Shown here: piece after piece, positions 35,819-46,200 of the stretch | Numbering within the stretch: the first letter of the stretch is position 1 | Layout: the number at the start of each line of letters is the position of its first letter | DNA from: Rikenellaceae bacterium | Lineage (GTDB): Bacteria > Bacteroidota > Bacteroidia > Bacteroidales > Rikenellaceae | Direction of reading: 5' to 3' | Assembly (NCBI GenBank): GCA_017935625.1 | Contig: JAGBHC010000015.1 | Coordinates: 1-64,000 of the forward strand | DNA length: 64,000 nucleotides | Made by a program: the position numbers and the translations under genes | The notes under the pieces: model-generated | Seen by the model: only the letters and a program-made list of their open reading frames with translations | Told to the model about the DNA's origin: nothing | The model's database searches: none

Positions 35819-35919
35819 CATAAAACGCCAGCGCGACAAACAAATTTCCCGCGGTTCATCGCGCCGGCGTTCAATCATCAATCGGCTGCGGACCGGCTAA
35901 TGCCCCTCCTCGTTGAAGA
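35819..35919. repeat. 101-bp direct repeat, copy A (DUF2795 3' end plus downstream hairpin)
   Basis: About 85% identical to copy B at 38617-38717. On the minus strand it begins with the last codons of the DUF2795 gene (FFNEEEY, stop) and continues into a hairpin (AACGCCaGCGCGa...). It marks the left border of an older insertion. Confidence 0.8.
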
Positions 35920-36028
35920 GATTTGTACGCACCGATTTTCAATTATCTATCTAATTCACATTGTTATTCCGACAATAAATCATGCCGTATGAGAGACTTT
36001 GAAGCGACGGAAGGGGTGGAAAGACAAA

Positions 36029-36283
36029 CTAACGCCGTATGGATTTTTCCAATTCATCCATTACTTTTCCCGCACGAGCAATATCATTAGATTGTGCGTC
36101 TCCATCGTATGAGGATTTTGTTCCTAAATTGGCAATATCAATAGCCTCGCAGCCAATCGTCAGAAGAACAGGAACCGACAGCATCAAAAGAATATATAAC
36201 CGGGCCGAAAATATCTTGCCGGATGCCGCCGTAAAAATCATGGGCCGAAATGTATCACATAAACTTCGGCAAAATTTATGCAT
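36029..36283 (-). CDS. Possible small membrane protein
   Basis: 84 residues from the internal ATG at 36283. One hydrophobic helix (LYILLMLSVPVLLTIGC) is followed by an acidic, helical tail. There is no promoter-like element and no recognisable family, and an overlapping frame exists on the other strand. The rest of 35920-36315 holds nothing I can name. Coding status is uncertain. Confidence 0.25.
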   Translation of the reverse strand: MHKFCRSLCDTFRPMIFTAASGKIFSARLYILLMLSVPVLLTIGCEAIDIANLGTKSSYDGDAQSNDIARAGKVMDELEKSIRR

Positions 36284-36315
36284 TGACTCTTCGTAAATAA
36301 CACAATAATGCAACT

Positions 36316-37284
36316 ATGAACAAGCTGGGTCTTGCAATTTGTCTTGCAATCGGTTCAATGGGATGTTCCAAGGAAGATTCCCAGCCTCAAGGGCCGGAAC
36401 GTGTCGTAATTCAGGCACAGATGCCTCGTGACGATGCCGGCACCTCGACCCGCACGTCGATGAGCGGCGCCACGGCTTCGTTCATCGCCGGGGATAAAAT
36501 CGGGGTGTCGGAAACGCTGACGCAACGCAGCAACGTGCCCTACACAGCCTCCGGCAGCGGTTCTTCGATGACATGGACCACCCCTGCCGCCACGACCATG
36601 TACTGGTTCAACTCCACGGCCACACATACCTTTTATGCCTATTATCCGTACAATGCCGCCAATAACGGCAATATAGTCTCAATCCCGGTACTGGCCAACC
36701 AGACGTTCGGTTCTGCACCCGACGTAAATGCGGACATGCTCGTCGCCGGCCCCAAAACACAGGTGCTCGGCACGGGCGGCAGCACCGTGGCATTTACCGG
36801 TTCCACGGCGTTCTCCCACGCTTTCAGCCTGCTTAAATTTACAATCTCCACCTCCCTGCTTTCTACCTACACCCTGAAATCGATGACGCTCAGGGGCGGC
36901 AACACGACCGTGGGCCCCAATAAACCGTACGGAATGTTCAACACGGCCAACACGGTTTCCAAGGTGGGCTACGACCTTGTCGCACGTTCGCTCTCGGTTA
37001 CGGCGGCCAACAATACGGCGGCCAATTTTTCCCAGTCAGTCACCAGACCAATCACTTCGACCGGGCTGCTCGGCAGTATTCCAATCACCGTTTATGCACT
37101 CGTACTGCCCGGCCAATATACCGGGACGGGCCTGCTGAACCCGTCGGTTCAGGTGCAGGTCACCTCGCTGTTGGGAGGTAACCAGCAGACCGCGGTCATA
37201 CCGCTCAATGTAACCAATTTCCGTCCGGGATACATGTATTCTTTCAGCCTGCAAATCGGCAACGGCCTGATTGACATACTATAA
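36316..37284 (+). CDS. Fimbrillin-family lipoprotein
   Basis: 322 residues. Lipobox GSMGC (Cys17). After it come the usual features of Mfa1/FimA-type fimbrillins of Bacteroidales: an early TRTSMSG strand with FIAGDKIGVSE, aromatic YYPYN, HAFSLLKFTIS at the middle, and a late NFRPGYMYSFSLQI strand. Such proteins are exported as lipoproteins, cleaved by an Arg-gingipain-like protease and polymerised or used as tip or anchor subunits. It forms a pair with the next gene inside the older insertion remnant. Confidence 0.85.
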   Translation: MNKLGLAICLAIGSMGCSKEDSQPQGPERVVIQAQMPRDDAGTSTRTSMSGATASFIAGDKIGVSETLTQRSNVPYTASGSGSSMTWTTPAATTMYWFNSTATHTFYAYYPYNAANNGNIVSIPVLANQTFGSAPDVNADMLVAGPKTQVLGTGGSTVAFTGSTAFSHAFSLLKFTISTSLLSTYTLKSMTLRGGNTTVGPNKPYGMFNTANTVSKVGYDLVARSLSVTAANNTAANFSQSVTRPITSTGLLGSIPITVYALVLPGQYTGTGLLNPSVQVQVTSLLGGNQQTAVIPLNVTNFRPGYMYSFSLQIGNGLIDIL

Positions 37285-37321
37285 ACAATTCAATAAACCA
37301 ATCGTTTAAATTCCAGCTATT

Positions 37322-38278
37322 ATGAAAAAAATGATTTTACTCGCTTGCATGGTCCTCGGATGGGTAGCCTGCGACAAAGACGACGTTTGCTCTCGGGATT
37401 CGGAACCTACCAACAACGTGATACGTTTCTCCCCCTCAATTATTTCCGCGACCATGACCTCACGTACCGCCTATTCAGGGAGTAGCGCTTCCTGGATATC
37501 GGGTGATGCCATCGGTATCTATGCCGACCGCCCCACGGGCAATCCTCCCGCCAATGTGCAGTATTCCTACAACGGTACGGCATGGACTACCTCCACCAAC
37601 CTGTACTGGACCGACGGCATCACTGCCCATAAATTCCTCGGCTATGCGCCTTATGCCGCTGCAAACCCGACTTACACGGCCGTCAAACTGCCTTCGCTGA
37701 CCGGACAGACCGGCACGATTGACCCGACGAAAGATTTCCTGATATCGAACAACGCATGGACCACCGGTGTCACACGTCCCGCATCGGCCCCCTACTCGGT
37801 CTCGCTCATATTTACTCATGCCCTGACCCTAATCGAGTTCAATATCTCCGTCACCGGTTTTGCCGCCAACACGACCCTGACCAACCTTATCACCGCGGTA
37901 TCGTCGGGGGGCGCGCTGATTACGAGCGACGCCACGACTTCGACCATCAACCTGACCAACGGTGCAATCACCGCAGGAACCACCGCCAACACCGTCACGG
38001 CGACACCCGGCACACCTCCGACCCTGTCTGCCACCCCCACCAAGCTCTACCTGCTGATTCTACCGGGTACCTATACATCGCCCACGCTTGCCGTCACCCT
38101 GAGTGAAGCCGGAACAGCGGTCAGCGTGCCCGCCGCGGCAATCGGAACCACGACTTTCGCACCGGCGACCAAATACGCCTACACCGTCAATGTGACCCGT
38201 ACGGCGATAACCATTTCGAATCCGAGCATCACCGACTGGATTTCAGGGACCGGCGGCAACATCAATATCCCGCTCTAA
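37322..38278 (+). CDS. Fimbrillin-family lipoprotein
   Basis: 318 residues. Lipobox GWVAC (Cys17), followed by TSRTAYSGSSASWISGDAIGIYA, the fimbrillin (DUF3988-like) strand pattern, then HKFLGYAPYAAAN, FTHALTLIEFNIS, and near the C-terminus TKYAYTVNVTRTAITISNPSITDW. It shares layout but little close sequence with its neighbour, so this is an old duplication or two subunit types. The Thr/Ala-rich middle is typical of surface fimbrial subunits. Confidence 0.88.
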   Translation: MKKMILLACMVLGWVACDKDDVCSRDSEPTNNVIRFSPSIISATMTSRTAYSGSSASWISGDAIGIYADRPTGNPPANVQYSYNGTAWTTSTNLYWTDGITAHKFLGYAPYAAANPTYTAVKLPSLTGQTGTIDPTKDFLISNNAWTTGVTRPASAPYSVSLIFTHALTLIEFNISVTGFAANTTLTNLITAVSSGGALITSDATTSTINLTNGAITAGTTANTVTATPGTPPTLSATPTKLYLLILPGTYTSPTLAVTLSEAGTAVSVPAAAIGTTTFAPATKYAYTVNVTRTAITISNPSITDWISGTGGNINIPL

Positions 38279-38445
38279 GGATGGCGTATGTCGGGTTCCG
38301 AAATTGGAGTTTGCCGCATCTCAGGTATAAGAGATGAAAAAATGCCGGGAAACGACAGAAACCACTCTGTGCCCCCCGAAACACCTTAACGGGAATAGAA
38401 TGAGTTCCCGGGAAAACGAGGGATAGGGGTGGAACACCTCCCAAT

Positions 38446-38481
38446 CAATGTAACAGTCTAAGAAAATGGACTGTTACATTG
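38446..38481 (+). terminator. Hairpin after the fimbrillin pair
   Basis: 13-bp perfect inverted repeat CAATGTAACAGTC / GACTGTTACATTG with a 10-nt spacer. It lies exactly where the integrase fragment breaks off, so it may also be a deletion or insertion scar. Confidence 0.55.
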
Positions 38482-38607
38482 TTTGGAATATATTCATGCA
38501 ACTCTTGCCGTTCTCGTATCGGCTTCTCCCGATTCTGTTTCTCGAATAATCGGAAGCGAGGCGTTTCAATGTAAACTCCACGAATTCTTTTCCCTGGCCT
38601 CGTCGGG
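38482..38607 (-). pseudogene. Tyrosine integrase fragment
   Basis: Minus-strand codons read PLARRGQGKEFVEF, then SDYSRNRIGRSRYENGKS and MNIFQT. They match residues 115-158 of the intact integrase at 55734-57092 (about three quarters identical). Both ends are cut: one at the hairpin 38446-38481, the other at copy B of the 101-bp repeat. It shows that an element of the same family had inserted here before. Confidence 0.85.
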
Positions 38608-38616
38608 CAAGAGGCC

Positions 38617-38717
38617 CATAAAACGCCAGCGCGACGAACAATTTTCCGTTGTTCGTCGCGCTGGCGTTCAATCATCAATCCGCTGCGGACCGGCTAATAC
38701 TCCTCCTCGTTGAAGAA
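38617..38717. repeat. 101-bp direct repeat, copy B
   Basis: Second copy of the repeat at 35819-35919. Its right end is also attL of the present element (38695-38717). It contains a strong hairpin: AACGCCAGCGCGACGAACAA pairs with the inverted sequence 38643-38667. Confidence 0.8.
38695..38717. other. attL of the mobilizable element
   Basis: TAATACTCCTCCTCGTTGAA plus GAA; 22 of 23 bases equal attR at 57324-57346. It encodes FFNEEEY and the stop codon on the minus strand. Confidence 0.75.
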
Positions 38718-38761
38718 GTGATTGCGATTTGAATATCAATTGTTTAGATGTTTTACCGCGA

Positions 38762-38794
38762 ATTTTAGCCAAACAAACCGCGCTATCTGAGACG
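38762..38794. repeat. Arm-type repeat near attL
   Basis: 27 of 33 bases match 57203-57235 in the same orientation, with the core CCAAACAAAC. Probably an integrase or excisionase arm-binding site. Bases 38718-38927 otherwise hold no gene. Confidence 0.55.
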
Positions 38795-38927
38795 ATCAAG
38801 CACCATTGACAAACATTTCGAACAAACATAAAACACTCCTTGGGCTATATGATTAAAGACCTTTTATAACACCCGCTTTATTCTCTCGCAAGCTTGATAA
38901 AGTAGCGACTGTTTAACTGGACAATCA

Positions 38928-39624
38928 TCAATCTTGGCTCTTAAAATTTTTTTGCATTTCTTCAAACTCTATTTTATTCATTTTTTCTCTTACAGCTACT
39001 GCAATATCTCCATTAGCCCGAATAGGCGGATAAGGCGATAACATCACATTAGAAACCAAACCTTCAGTAGTATAATTACAGTGTATTTTTAAGAGTCCAT
39101 TGTCAAATTTTATTTTATCTTTTACGAGAAAAATTCTTACCTCATTTTCATACTGAAAGGATTTTCGCTTCAATAGCATTAGTGACAGATAGTGTTCCCT
39201 GTTCATAGTATTAGGAAAGAATTTCGCGTAATGCGGTGAAGAAGGCTTGTATAGATTCATAGTTCACTCTTCCAATATATACCTCATAGCCATTATTTTT
39301 GGCATACTCGTCCCAAAATCCGAGGAGTTTATCTTGTACCAAAGAAATTCTAACCGTTTTTGTATTCCCACCAGCATACACGCGCCAGCAGGCATCTTCA
39401 TTAGTCGAAGATTTTTCCGATACACACATACACGCAATATCTTCAGTCGTATATCCTTTTTTCGAGCAATCAATGCCGTAGTATAACTACTCAAATGGGT
39501 CGTACCACATCTCAGGTGATACAAATACCAATTCCCTATTATCCACCGATTCTATAAATCTATCTATCGGCATATACTTAAAAATCGTTTTTTTGCCTTT
39601 GGGGAATGAATAGCCATTCAACAT
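38928..39624 (-). pseudogene. DUF2971 gene, broken
   Basis: Read on the minus strand from the ATG at 39624: FKYMPIDRFIESVDNREL, PEMWYDPFE, then an in-frame TAG (39487-39489). The same frame then continues with DACWRVYAGGNTKTVRISL, shifts frame around 39215-39255, and ends with LLKRKSFQYENEVRIFL, the typical DUF2971 end region. DUF2971 proteins are small intracellular proteins frequent on mobile elements and in defence islands. Two lesions make it inactive. Confidence 0.75.
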
Positions 39625-39817
39625 ATGAATATGCTCATATCAATCTAACAGAGAACTTATTACGGATTTCATAATAACATTATTTGGTAGTACACTTACT
39701 TATTTCAAAAGAGATTTAATGCTTACAAGCATATAAACTATTTGCTCAATACGCAAAATAATTAGACTATACATGATATATTTTGGCAAAGTCGCTAAAA
39801 TATTCGAACTAATCTAC

Positions 39818-39825
39818 TATCTTTG
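39818..39825 (+). promoter_or_regulatory. -7 element of the defence cargo
   Basis: TATCTTTG before the HTH gene; the longer HTH frame would start inside it (39823). The 39625-39817 stretch upstream is AT-rich and without genes. Confidence 0.65.
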
Positions 39826-39852
39826 CACTTGGCAGATAAAATATGCAGTATA

Positions 39853-40071
39853 ATGACTAAGGATATGAACCGGCTAAAAGTAGTGCTTGCCGAAACAAAG
39901 CGCACGAACCGTTGGCTGGCAGAACAATTAGGAAAAGATCAAGCAACGGTTTCTAAATGGTGCACTAACACCAGTCAGCCGAGCCTTGAAACACTATTCC
40001 AAATAGCGGAATGTTTAGGCGTTAAAGTTCAGGATTTGATAAGTAAAGACAATCCTAAAAGCAATGAGTAA
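39853..40071 (+). CDS. Small XRE-type HTH regulator
   Basis: 72 residues from the ATG at 39853 (39865 is also possible). It is almost only a HTH domain: MNRLKVVLAETKRTNRWLAE, KDQATVSKWCTNTSQPSLETL, then FQIAECLGVKVQDL. Its 3' end overlaps the nuclease gene by 8 nt. In such pairs the small regulator usually represses its own operon, so it probably controls the DUF1016 nuclease and perhaps the ATPase and Shango genes behind it. Confidence 0.85.
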   Translation: MTKDMNRLKVVLAETKRTNRWLAEQLGKDQATVSKWCTNTSQPSLETLFQIAECLGVKVQDLISKDNPKSNE

Positions 40072-41179
40072 GATACAGAATATAGACAAAAATATAGTCG
40101 CAAATGTTGCCGAACGCATTGAACGACTGATTGCCGATGCACAAACTCATGTCGCGCGGGCAGTAAACACTACCGAAGTCATTACCAAATATGAAATCGG
40201 ACGCATTATTGTGGAGGTCGTACAGGAGGGCGAAGAACGCGCGACATACGGGAAGCAATTGTTACAAGGTGTAGCCGACTTGTTGACTGAACGATTGGGC
40301 GATGGCTGGTCAGCGGAAACATTGAAAAGATGTCGCAAATTTTTCATAATGTATTCGGTCAAGGAAATTGGAACAACAGTGTTGACCGAATCTTTTGACA
40401 ACAATTTGGTCAACAGTGTTGACCAAATTCAAAAATCCGCAACACGGTCACGGAAATCGGATGCAACATATCCTTTCTCACTCTCTTGGTCTCACTATTT
40501 GGTACTAATGCGCATCGAGTCCGATGCCGAGCGCAATTTCTACGAAATCGAGTGCCAAAAACAAAATTGGAGTGTGCGACAGTTGCAACGGCAGTATAAT
40601 TCGAGCCTGTATGAGCGGTTGGCATTGAGCCGCGACAAAGATGCCGTGATGCGATTGGCGCAAGAGGGACAGACTGTCAGCAAGCCTGAGGACATACTCA
40701 AAAATCCGTTGACACTGGAATTTCTCGGACTGAAACCCGAAGCAGTTTATTCGGAGAGCAAGTTGGAAAACGCAATTATAGACAAAATGCAACAATTCCT
40801 GCTGGAACTCGGCAAAGGTTTCCTATTCGAGGCTCGGCAGAAACGATTTACGTTCGACGAGGAGAATTTCTATGTAGATTTGGTGTTTTACAATCGTTTG
40901 CTGCAATGCTACGTATTGATTGATTTGAAGGTCGGAAAACTTTCGCACCAGGATTTGGGACAAATGCAGATGTACGTCAATTATTACGACCGTCACGTAA
41001 AAGAGGATTTCGAGAAGCCGACCATAGGCATCCTGCTCTGCAAAGAGAAGAAAGACGCACTGGTGGAACTGACCCTACCCAAAGATGCCAATATTTACGC
41101 GCAGCAATATGCATTGTATCTACCCGACAAAAGCACATTGCAGGCCAAGTTGAAAGAGTGGATTGACGAACAGGATTAA
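40064..41179 (+). CDS. DUF1016 (YhcG-type) PDDEXK nuclease
   Basis: 371 residues. N-terminal DUF1016 helical domain (YEIGRIIVEVVQEGEERATYGK, ERLGDGWSAETLKRCRKF). The C-terminal PDDEXK nuclease has Glu235 in SKLENAIID, Asp272 in NFYVDLVFYNR and Asp287/Lys289 in VLIDLKVGKL, followed by GQMQMYVNYYD. A repetitive linker at residues 104-124 (TVLTESFDNNLVNSVD) separates the domains. YhcG/DUF1016 proteins are common beside restriction systems and mobile elements and are regarded as defence-type nucleases. Translationally coupled to the HTH gene. Confidence 0.92.
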   Translation: MSKIQNIDKNIVANVAERIERLIADAQTHVARAVNTTEVITKYEIGRIIVEVVQEGEERATYGKQLLQGVADLLTERLGDGWSAETLKRCRKFFIMYSVKEIGTTVLTESFDNNLVNSVDQIQKSATRSRKSDATYPFSLSWSHYLVLMRIESDAERNFYEIECQKQNWSVRQLQRQYNSSLYERLALSRDKDAVMRLAQEGQTVSKPEDILKNPLTLEFLGLKPEAVYSESKLENAIIDKMQQFLLELGKGFLFEARQKRFTFDEENFYVDLVFYNRLLQCYVLIDLKVGKLSHQDLGQMQMYVNYYDRHVKEDFEKPTIGILLCKEKKDALVELTLPKDANIYAQQYALYLPDKSTLQAKLKEWIDEQD

Positions 41180-41218
41180 GCAGAATAAATTATTCAAATA
41201 CTACCAACCAATAATATT

Positions 41219-43219
41219 ATGGTCACAATCATCAATAAAGTAAAAGCGGGAAAACATCCATTATTGGATTTAAGTAAATTTAGTGATGAAGAAAAGAAAT
41301 TAATCGATATTCTAGCAATAGAATGGTATGTCACTTGTTGTGGTATTGTATCTACAAGTCCACGGAGTACTTACAAATATGCTCTTATTAAGCCTACAGA
41401 GAAATATAGTGAATTGTTTAATTTCGAACTTGAGATTGCGGTATGTTTTAGTGACTACACAACATTAGAGCCTAGAGCTCTTGATGCTTATGAATTGGTA
41501 TATAGTCAGAATCCAGGCTTCAGGGTTGAGAAAACAATAACAATATTATTATCAAAAGATAATGATGTTCGTACTAAGTTACAGGACATCTTAAGGAAAG
41601 ATCCAGAATATCAGATTATAATTCCATTTTCTTATAAAGAAATATTAGAGAACAAAGACTCGTTTTTCATCCGCAATAGATTCAAAGAATTCTTTTATTC
41701 AAGAGATTTATTTTCATTTCAAAATCCTCTAACAAAAGACTTCTATTTCTTCGGAAGAAAGGAATTAATACATAATATCGTAAGTAAGCATAATAGCAAT
41801 GAGAATTCAGGTCTATTTGGGCTGCGCAAGACAGGAAAGACGTCAATCGTATATGGCATACAGCGTGTATTAAAAAACAGCAATCAATGCTCAGTTTACA
41901 TTGATTGTCAGGATCCATCTTTCCATAAATCGGGATGGAATAGAGCATTGTGGATTATTATAAGCAAAATAAAAGAGCAAAACAATATAGAATGCAAGAT
42001 TCATATAGAACAAGAATATACGGAGGTTAATGCGTCATCACTATTTGCTAAAGATATTACTGCAATTTATAAAAAAGCTAAAAGTAAGATCTTAATAATC
42101 TTTGATGAGGTTGAGCATATAACTTATAATGTATCTCCAAGTAATCATTGGCACAAGGGTAATGATTCATTATATTTTTGGCAAGCATTGCGTTCTGCTT
42201 ATCAAAGCAATATAGATATTTTTACGTATTTAATCGTTGGCACAAACCCAAAATGTGTTGAAATAGCGTCAATAAACGGAACGGATAATCCTATCTTCAA
42301 TCAAATTCCTTACCAATATATTCCTTCATTTGATGTATCACAAACAAAAGATATGGTCAATAAGTTGGGCGGAATAATGGGTTTGAAATTCGATGATATT
42401 ATTTATGGTAAATTAACGGATGATTTTGGCGGACATCCATTTCTTATCCGACTTGTATGTAGCCAAATCCATCAAATTGTCGGGGAACAGAGACCTGCAA
42501 GAGTTGACAAATCTGTATATGAACAAGCAGTGGTATTATTCAATACAAAGTACGGCAATTATATTAAAATGGTTATAAACATACTAAAAGAATATTACTC
42601 GGATGAATATGAAATGCTTAGAATGCTCGCTATTGGAGATATAACCACTTTCAATGAATTTGCTGCAACTTCTAGAGAATATACCAACCATCTTCTTGGA
42701 TATAATATACTAGACATGAACAATGAATCTTACACTTTTAAGATAGAGGCCATAAGGCATTATCTAGAATTGGATAATAGATATACAAGAATCAAATTAT
42801 CTCAGGACGAAAAACGTAAAGAAATATCAGAAAGACGAAATATAATAGAGCCCAAACTACGTATAATGGTCAGACAAATACTGACAACTAAATACGGTCA
42901 AAATGAAGCTAAACAAAAGATTCTATCAGTTTATGGCGGTGAACGAGAAAGAAACTATTACTCATATTCTATAAAAGATATTTTTGATCCTAACAAAGCC
43001 ATCATTTACTTCGAAGACCTAAAAAAAATAATATCTAAGTATTGGGATGATTTCAAACATCTATTTGGTTCAGACCAATCCAGGTTTAATACCTATATGA
43101 GCAACATTAACAAATATAGAGTAGATGCACATGCAAAAGATATAAGCGATGATGAGATGAGCGAATTTAGAGTTAGTGCCAGAAAAATAGAACAATACAT
43201 ATCTGATTATTTTGATTAA
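41219..43219 (+). CDS. AAA/STAND-like ATPase with HEPN-like C-terminus
   Basis: 666 residues, the most AT-rich gene of the island. N-terminal 160 residues unrecognised. FFGRKELI (178-184) then Walker A GLRKTGKTS (201-209) and Walker B ILIIFDEVEH (291-300), the pattern of archaeal-type STAND ATPases; a TNPKC sensor-like segment and a winged-helix-like part follow. The C-terminal 110 residues resemble the Swt1-like HEPN fold, ending with YRVDAHAKD (R634, H638; spacing R-x3-H, one shorter than the usual RNase motif). Starts 39 nt after the nuclease gene. An NTP-driven abortive-infection protein is a reasonable inference; ribonuclease activity is uncertain. Confidence 0.75.
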   Translation: MVTIINKVKAGKHPLLDLSKFSDEEKKLIDILAIEWYVTCCGIVSTSPRSTYKYALIKPTEKYSELFNFELEIAVCFSDYTTLEPRALDAYELVYSQNPGFRVEKTITILLSKDNDVRTKLQDILRKDPEYQIIIPFSYKEILENKDSFFIRNRFKEFFYSRDLFSFQNPLTKDFYFFGRKELIHNIVSKHNSNENSGLFGLRKTGKTSIVYGIQRVLKNSNQCSVYIDCQDPSFHKSGWNRALWIIISKIKEQNNIECKIHIEQEYTEVNASSLFAKDITAIYKKAKSKILIIFDEVEHITYNVSPSNHWHKGNDSLYFWQALRSAYQSNIDIFTYLIVGTNPKCVEIASINGTDNPIFNQIPYQYIPSFDVSQTKDMVNKLGGIMGLKFDDIIYGKLTDDFGGHPFLIRLVCSQIHQIVGEQRPARVDKSVYEQAVVLFNTKYGNYIKMVINILKEYYSDEYEMLRMLAIGDITTFNEFAATSREYTNHLLGYNILDMNNESYTFKIEAIRHYLELDNRYTRIKLSQDEKRKEISERRNIIEPKLRIMVRQILTTKYGQNEAKQKILSVYGGERERNYYSYSIKDIFDPNKAIIYFEDLKKIISKYWDDFKHLFGSDQSRFNTYMSNINKYRVDAHAKDISDDEMSEFRVSARKIEQYISDYFD

Positions 43220-43278
43220 TCTAAAGATAGATATGTGAAATAAAGTTTTTCGTATTTACACAACTCCTTGTTTATTGA

Positions 43279-46200
43279 ATGCAGATTATATATTTCATAC
43301 TGGCTATTGTTATTCTTGCGATATGGTTAGGACCATATGTCCTAATCGTTTTAGTCTTATGGTGGATAATTGCATTAGTGACAAGAAAAGGAACTGAGGT
43401 AAATAATAAATCTGCTAATAAATTCGACAACAATAGTCCAAATAATACTTCTATAAAAGAGGCTAACACCACCTATTTCCCGAAAGACTATTTTGAGATA
43501 AGCCAGCAGCAGAGTAAAAAAATTCAATCTGTTATCAATATCTTGAAGACCACAGAGGCTTCTGATACATATAAGATTATCCATCGACTAAACTCATTAG
43601 AACTCAGCTATTGGGAGCAACGGTCTGTTTACATATCGTCTGATTTGTATAGTCATATTCTAAAAGTAACAAGAGAGCGTATTGGCTCTGCTAAACGTGA
43701 TTTTGTCAAACGGGAGTGTGAGATCGTCATGCAGATTGTTGAGTTGTTAAAAGAAAATACTTCAGCAGACGATATAGTTCGTGCAATCTTACCACCGAAG
43801 GAAGATGCGGTTAATGTTGTTAAGTATGAGGTTGTTGTAGCAGACACCGAGGATAGCATAAATGAACCAGCCAAAGGACAATCCGAATATCCGCAGGACA
43901 ACGGCTGGGAAGCCGTAGAAGATTTGGAAAATCATCCGCTGCGAGATAAGGAGTATTGTCGGCAATTGCACAAGAGAGTTGAAGTTCTCCATCAAAATGG
44001 AGAACTGGATAAAGAGATCGACTTTATTCGGGAGACTATACAAAGTTACGAATCGGCAGAATTGCCGTGTCGATATTGGCAGTTGTTATTGAATGTTCGT
44101 ATTGCTGAGGCGTCAAAAAAGAGGAATGTAGAATTGATAGCGCCAGTCGTATCGCAAATTGTTGCCAGTTTAGCCGAGAATGCTACCCGGCAAGAAAAAG
44201 ATCGACCTGTCGAGTCTGAATATTCTACGCAGTCGACTGATATTTCCGATGGTATCTTCGACAGATTTCGGATATCAAGGCAAAATAGATATGATGACGA
44301 TGTATGCCCTACAGAAGGTGTACCTTATTGGGAACATACTTATGTCTATTCTGTTGTCGATTTGCAGAAAGCGAACAATCTGCAAAGACAGTTTTATAAC
44401 TACTTCAAGGCGCAGTTTCTCAAAGAACGCTATTTGGATATTGAAAATAATTCGAACTATGCCTTTGTATTGATGTTTGACCTGGCTGACGACTACAAGA
44501 AGCACAAAGATTACGAGTTGCTCCAACAACAACTCGAAACATTGGCAGAAAACTATCCGGTAGTAGCACAATACATCAATAGAGCCTTATCGGAGGTGGT
44601 TACAACCGTCAATCGAGAAGAGGCAGAAAGCACTTTGCAATCATACGACAAATCTCGGGGTCAATTGTGCAAGTGGGTTACCCCTAATGAAACAATAGAA
44701 GTCCAGGGCATCAAACTAACGCGAGGGAATTTTTATATTGGCGAATGCTTCCGTCTTCCCGATAGCATCATTAGGAAAAACAGTTTTTACACTTCCGGAT
44801 ACAAAGGGGTCTACATTTACGGTTCTGTTCTGAACCCTGATTTACCGGCAAGTAATGATGTACCTTCAAAAAAGGTATTTTGCTCATATAAAGATATGTC
44901 ACCTGCTTGGCGGTACGAATATCTGATGTGGTTGTCAGGTAAGATGCAAGCAGTTGATGTATCGGTGGAGATTCTTCTGTTCTATCTTTACGGCTGTGAA
45001 ATACGCATGTTCATTGACCCGCGAACAAAGAAATCGGAACGGAGAACTATGCTGTCAGATATCATTGGACTGTACAAATCTCTGAATTTCGAATCTTCCG
45101 AGGATTATGACGGGTCGTTACAACAGAAATTAAGTGATTTTATCGGATGTGCTATTGTTAAATATTTTCGTGACAACAAAGAAGATTTCTATACAAAAGG
45201 AATATTAAAAGATTGTAGCACATATCAAGATTATTATATCGCACAGAAAATTGCGGGAACAAAGACATTATCACCGGAAGATGCTTTTGGTATTGCCAAT
45301 GAAATATACGATATCGAGCGACTTGTTCCGTCTGGATATATTTCGGTTGCACGGGAATATTTTATGGAGGACTTCACCGGATTATATAAAAATCTCGATG
45401 CAAACTTCGAAATGACGACGCAGAATAAATCATTTTGTTACTACAGTTACTTCAATAATACTTATTTCAATTCCGAGAAGATCGACTTTTGTTATACAAT
45501 AGATTCTCTGCCGTCAAATCTTTGGATGATTCAAGACGCCATTAGAAGTTGCTATTGGAGTGTCGAGTCTAGATTCCGACGCTATAATCAGGTGAAAGAG
45601 CGTTCGGGCGGCAAAGAGACCATTGCTGCCATACAGTTATTGCCCGACAATATAGACATACGGGAGATACCGAAGATCCAAACGTTGATTGCTCATATTG
45701 AAAGCGAGATGCAATCAAACACCTACTTGGTTAAACAGATCGATTGGTTGCTAGCCCTGTGGGAATATGAACGTAAAGACGAAAAAAGTATTCATAAAGA
45801 GTATGCCGATTCCATTATCGGCGGTCTGCGTCGTTTAGGTTTCGACATCGTGCCGGATTATGAGATCGACAAAAAACGTTTCAACTTTGGCGATATTTGT
45901 GTGATATACAAAAACGAGGAGCATTACCCCGTTAAATCCACTACGAAGTATGACAGGTCCGAACTGTTTATAAAATTGGCATCGCATATAGTGCTTGCAG
46001 ACAAAGCATCTAATAGCGATATTGCATTCGTCGAACAACAACTGAAATCTTTCAACAATACAGCAGGCAATCATTTTCATTTGATGGCATCTATCCGATG
46101 GAGATTTCAGGCGAAAAAGCAACCGATTGACAAACGGACACAAAGTATCGCTGACACGTTGACACGCGAACAGCGAACCTATATGGGGAATGCGTTGATT

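Noticed and set aside
35223..35874. Open frames on both strands across the 63-bp repeat
   Set aside because: Frames stay open because the period is divisible by three; no start context, no domain.
40378..40440. Repeated GTGTTGACC sequence as an insertion or regulatory site
   Set aside because: It lies in frame inside the DUF1016 gene and encodes a flexible linker.
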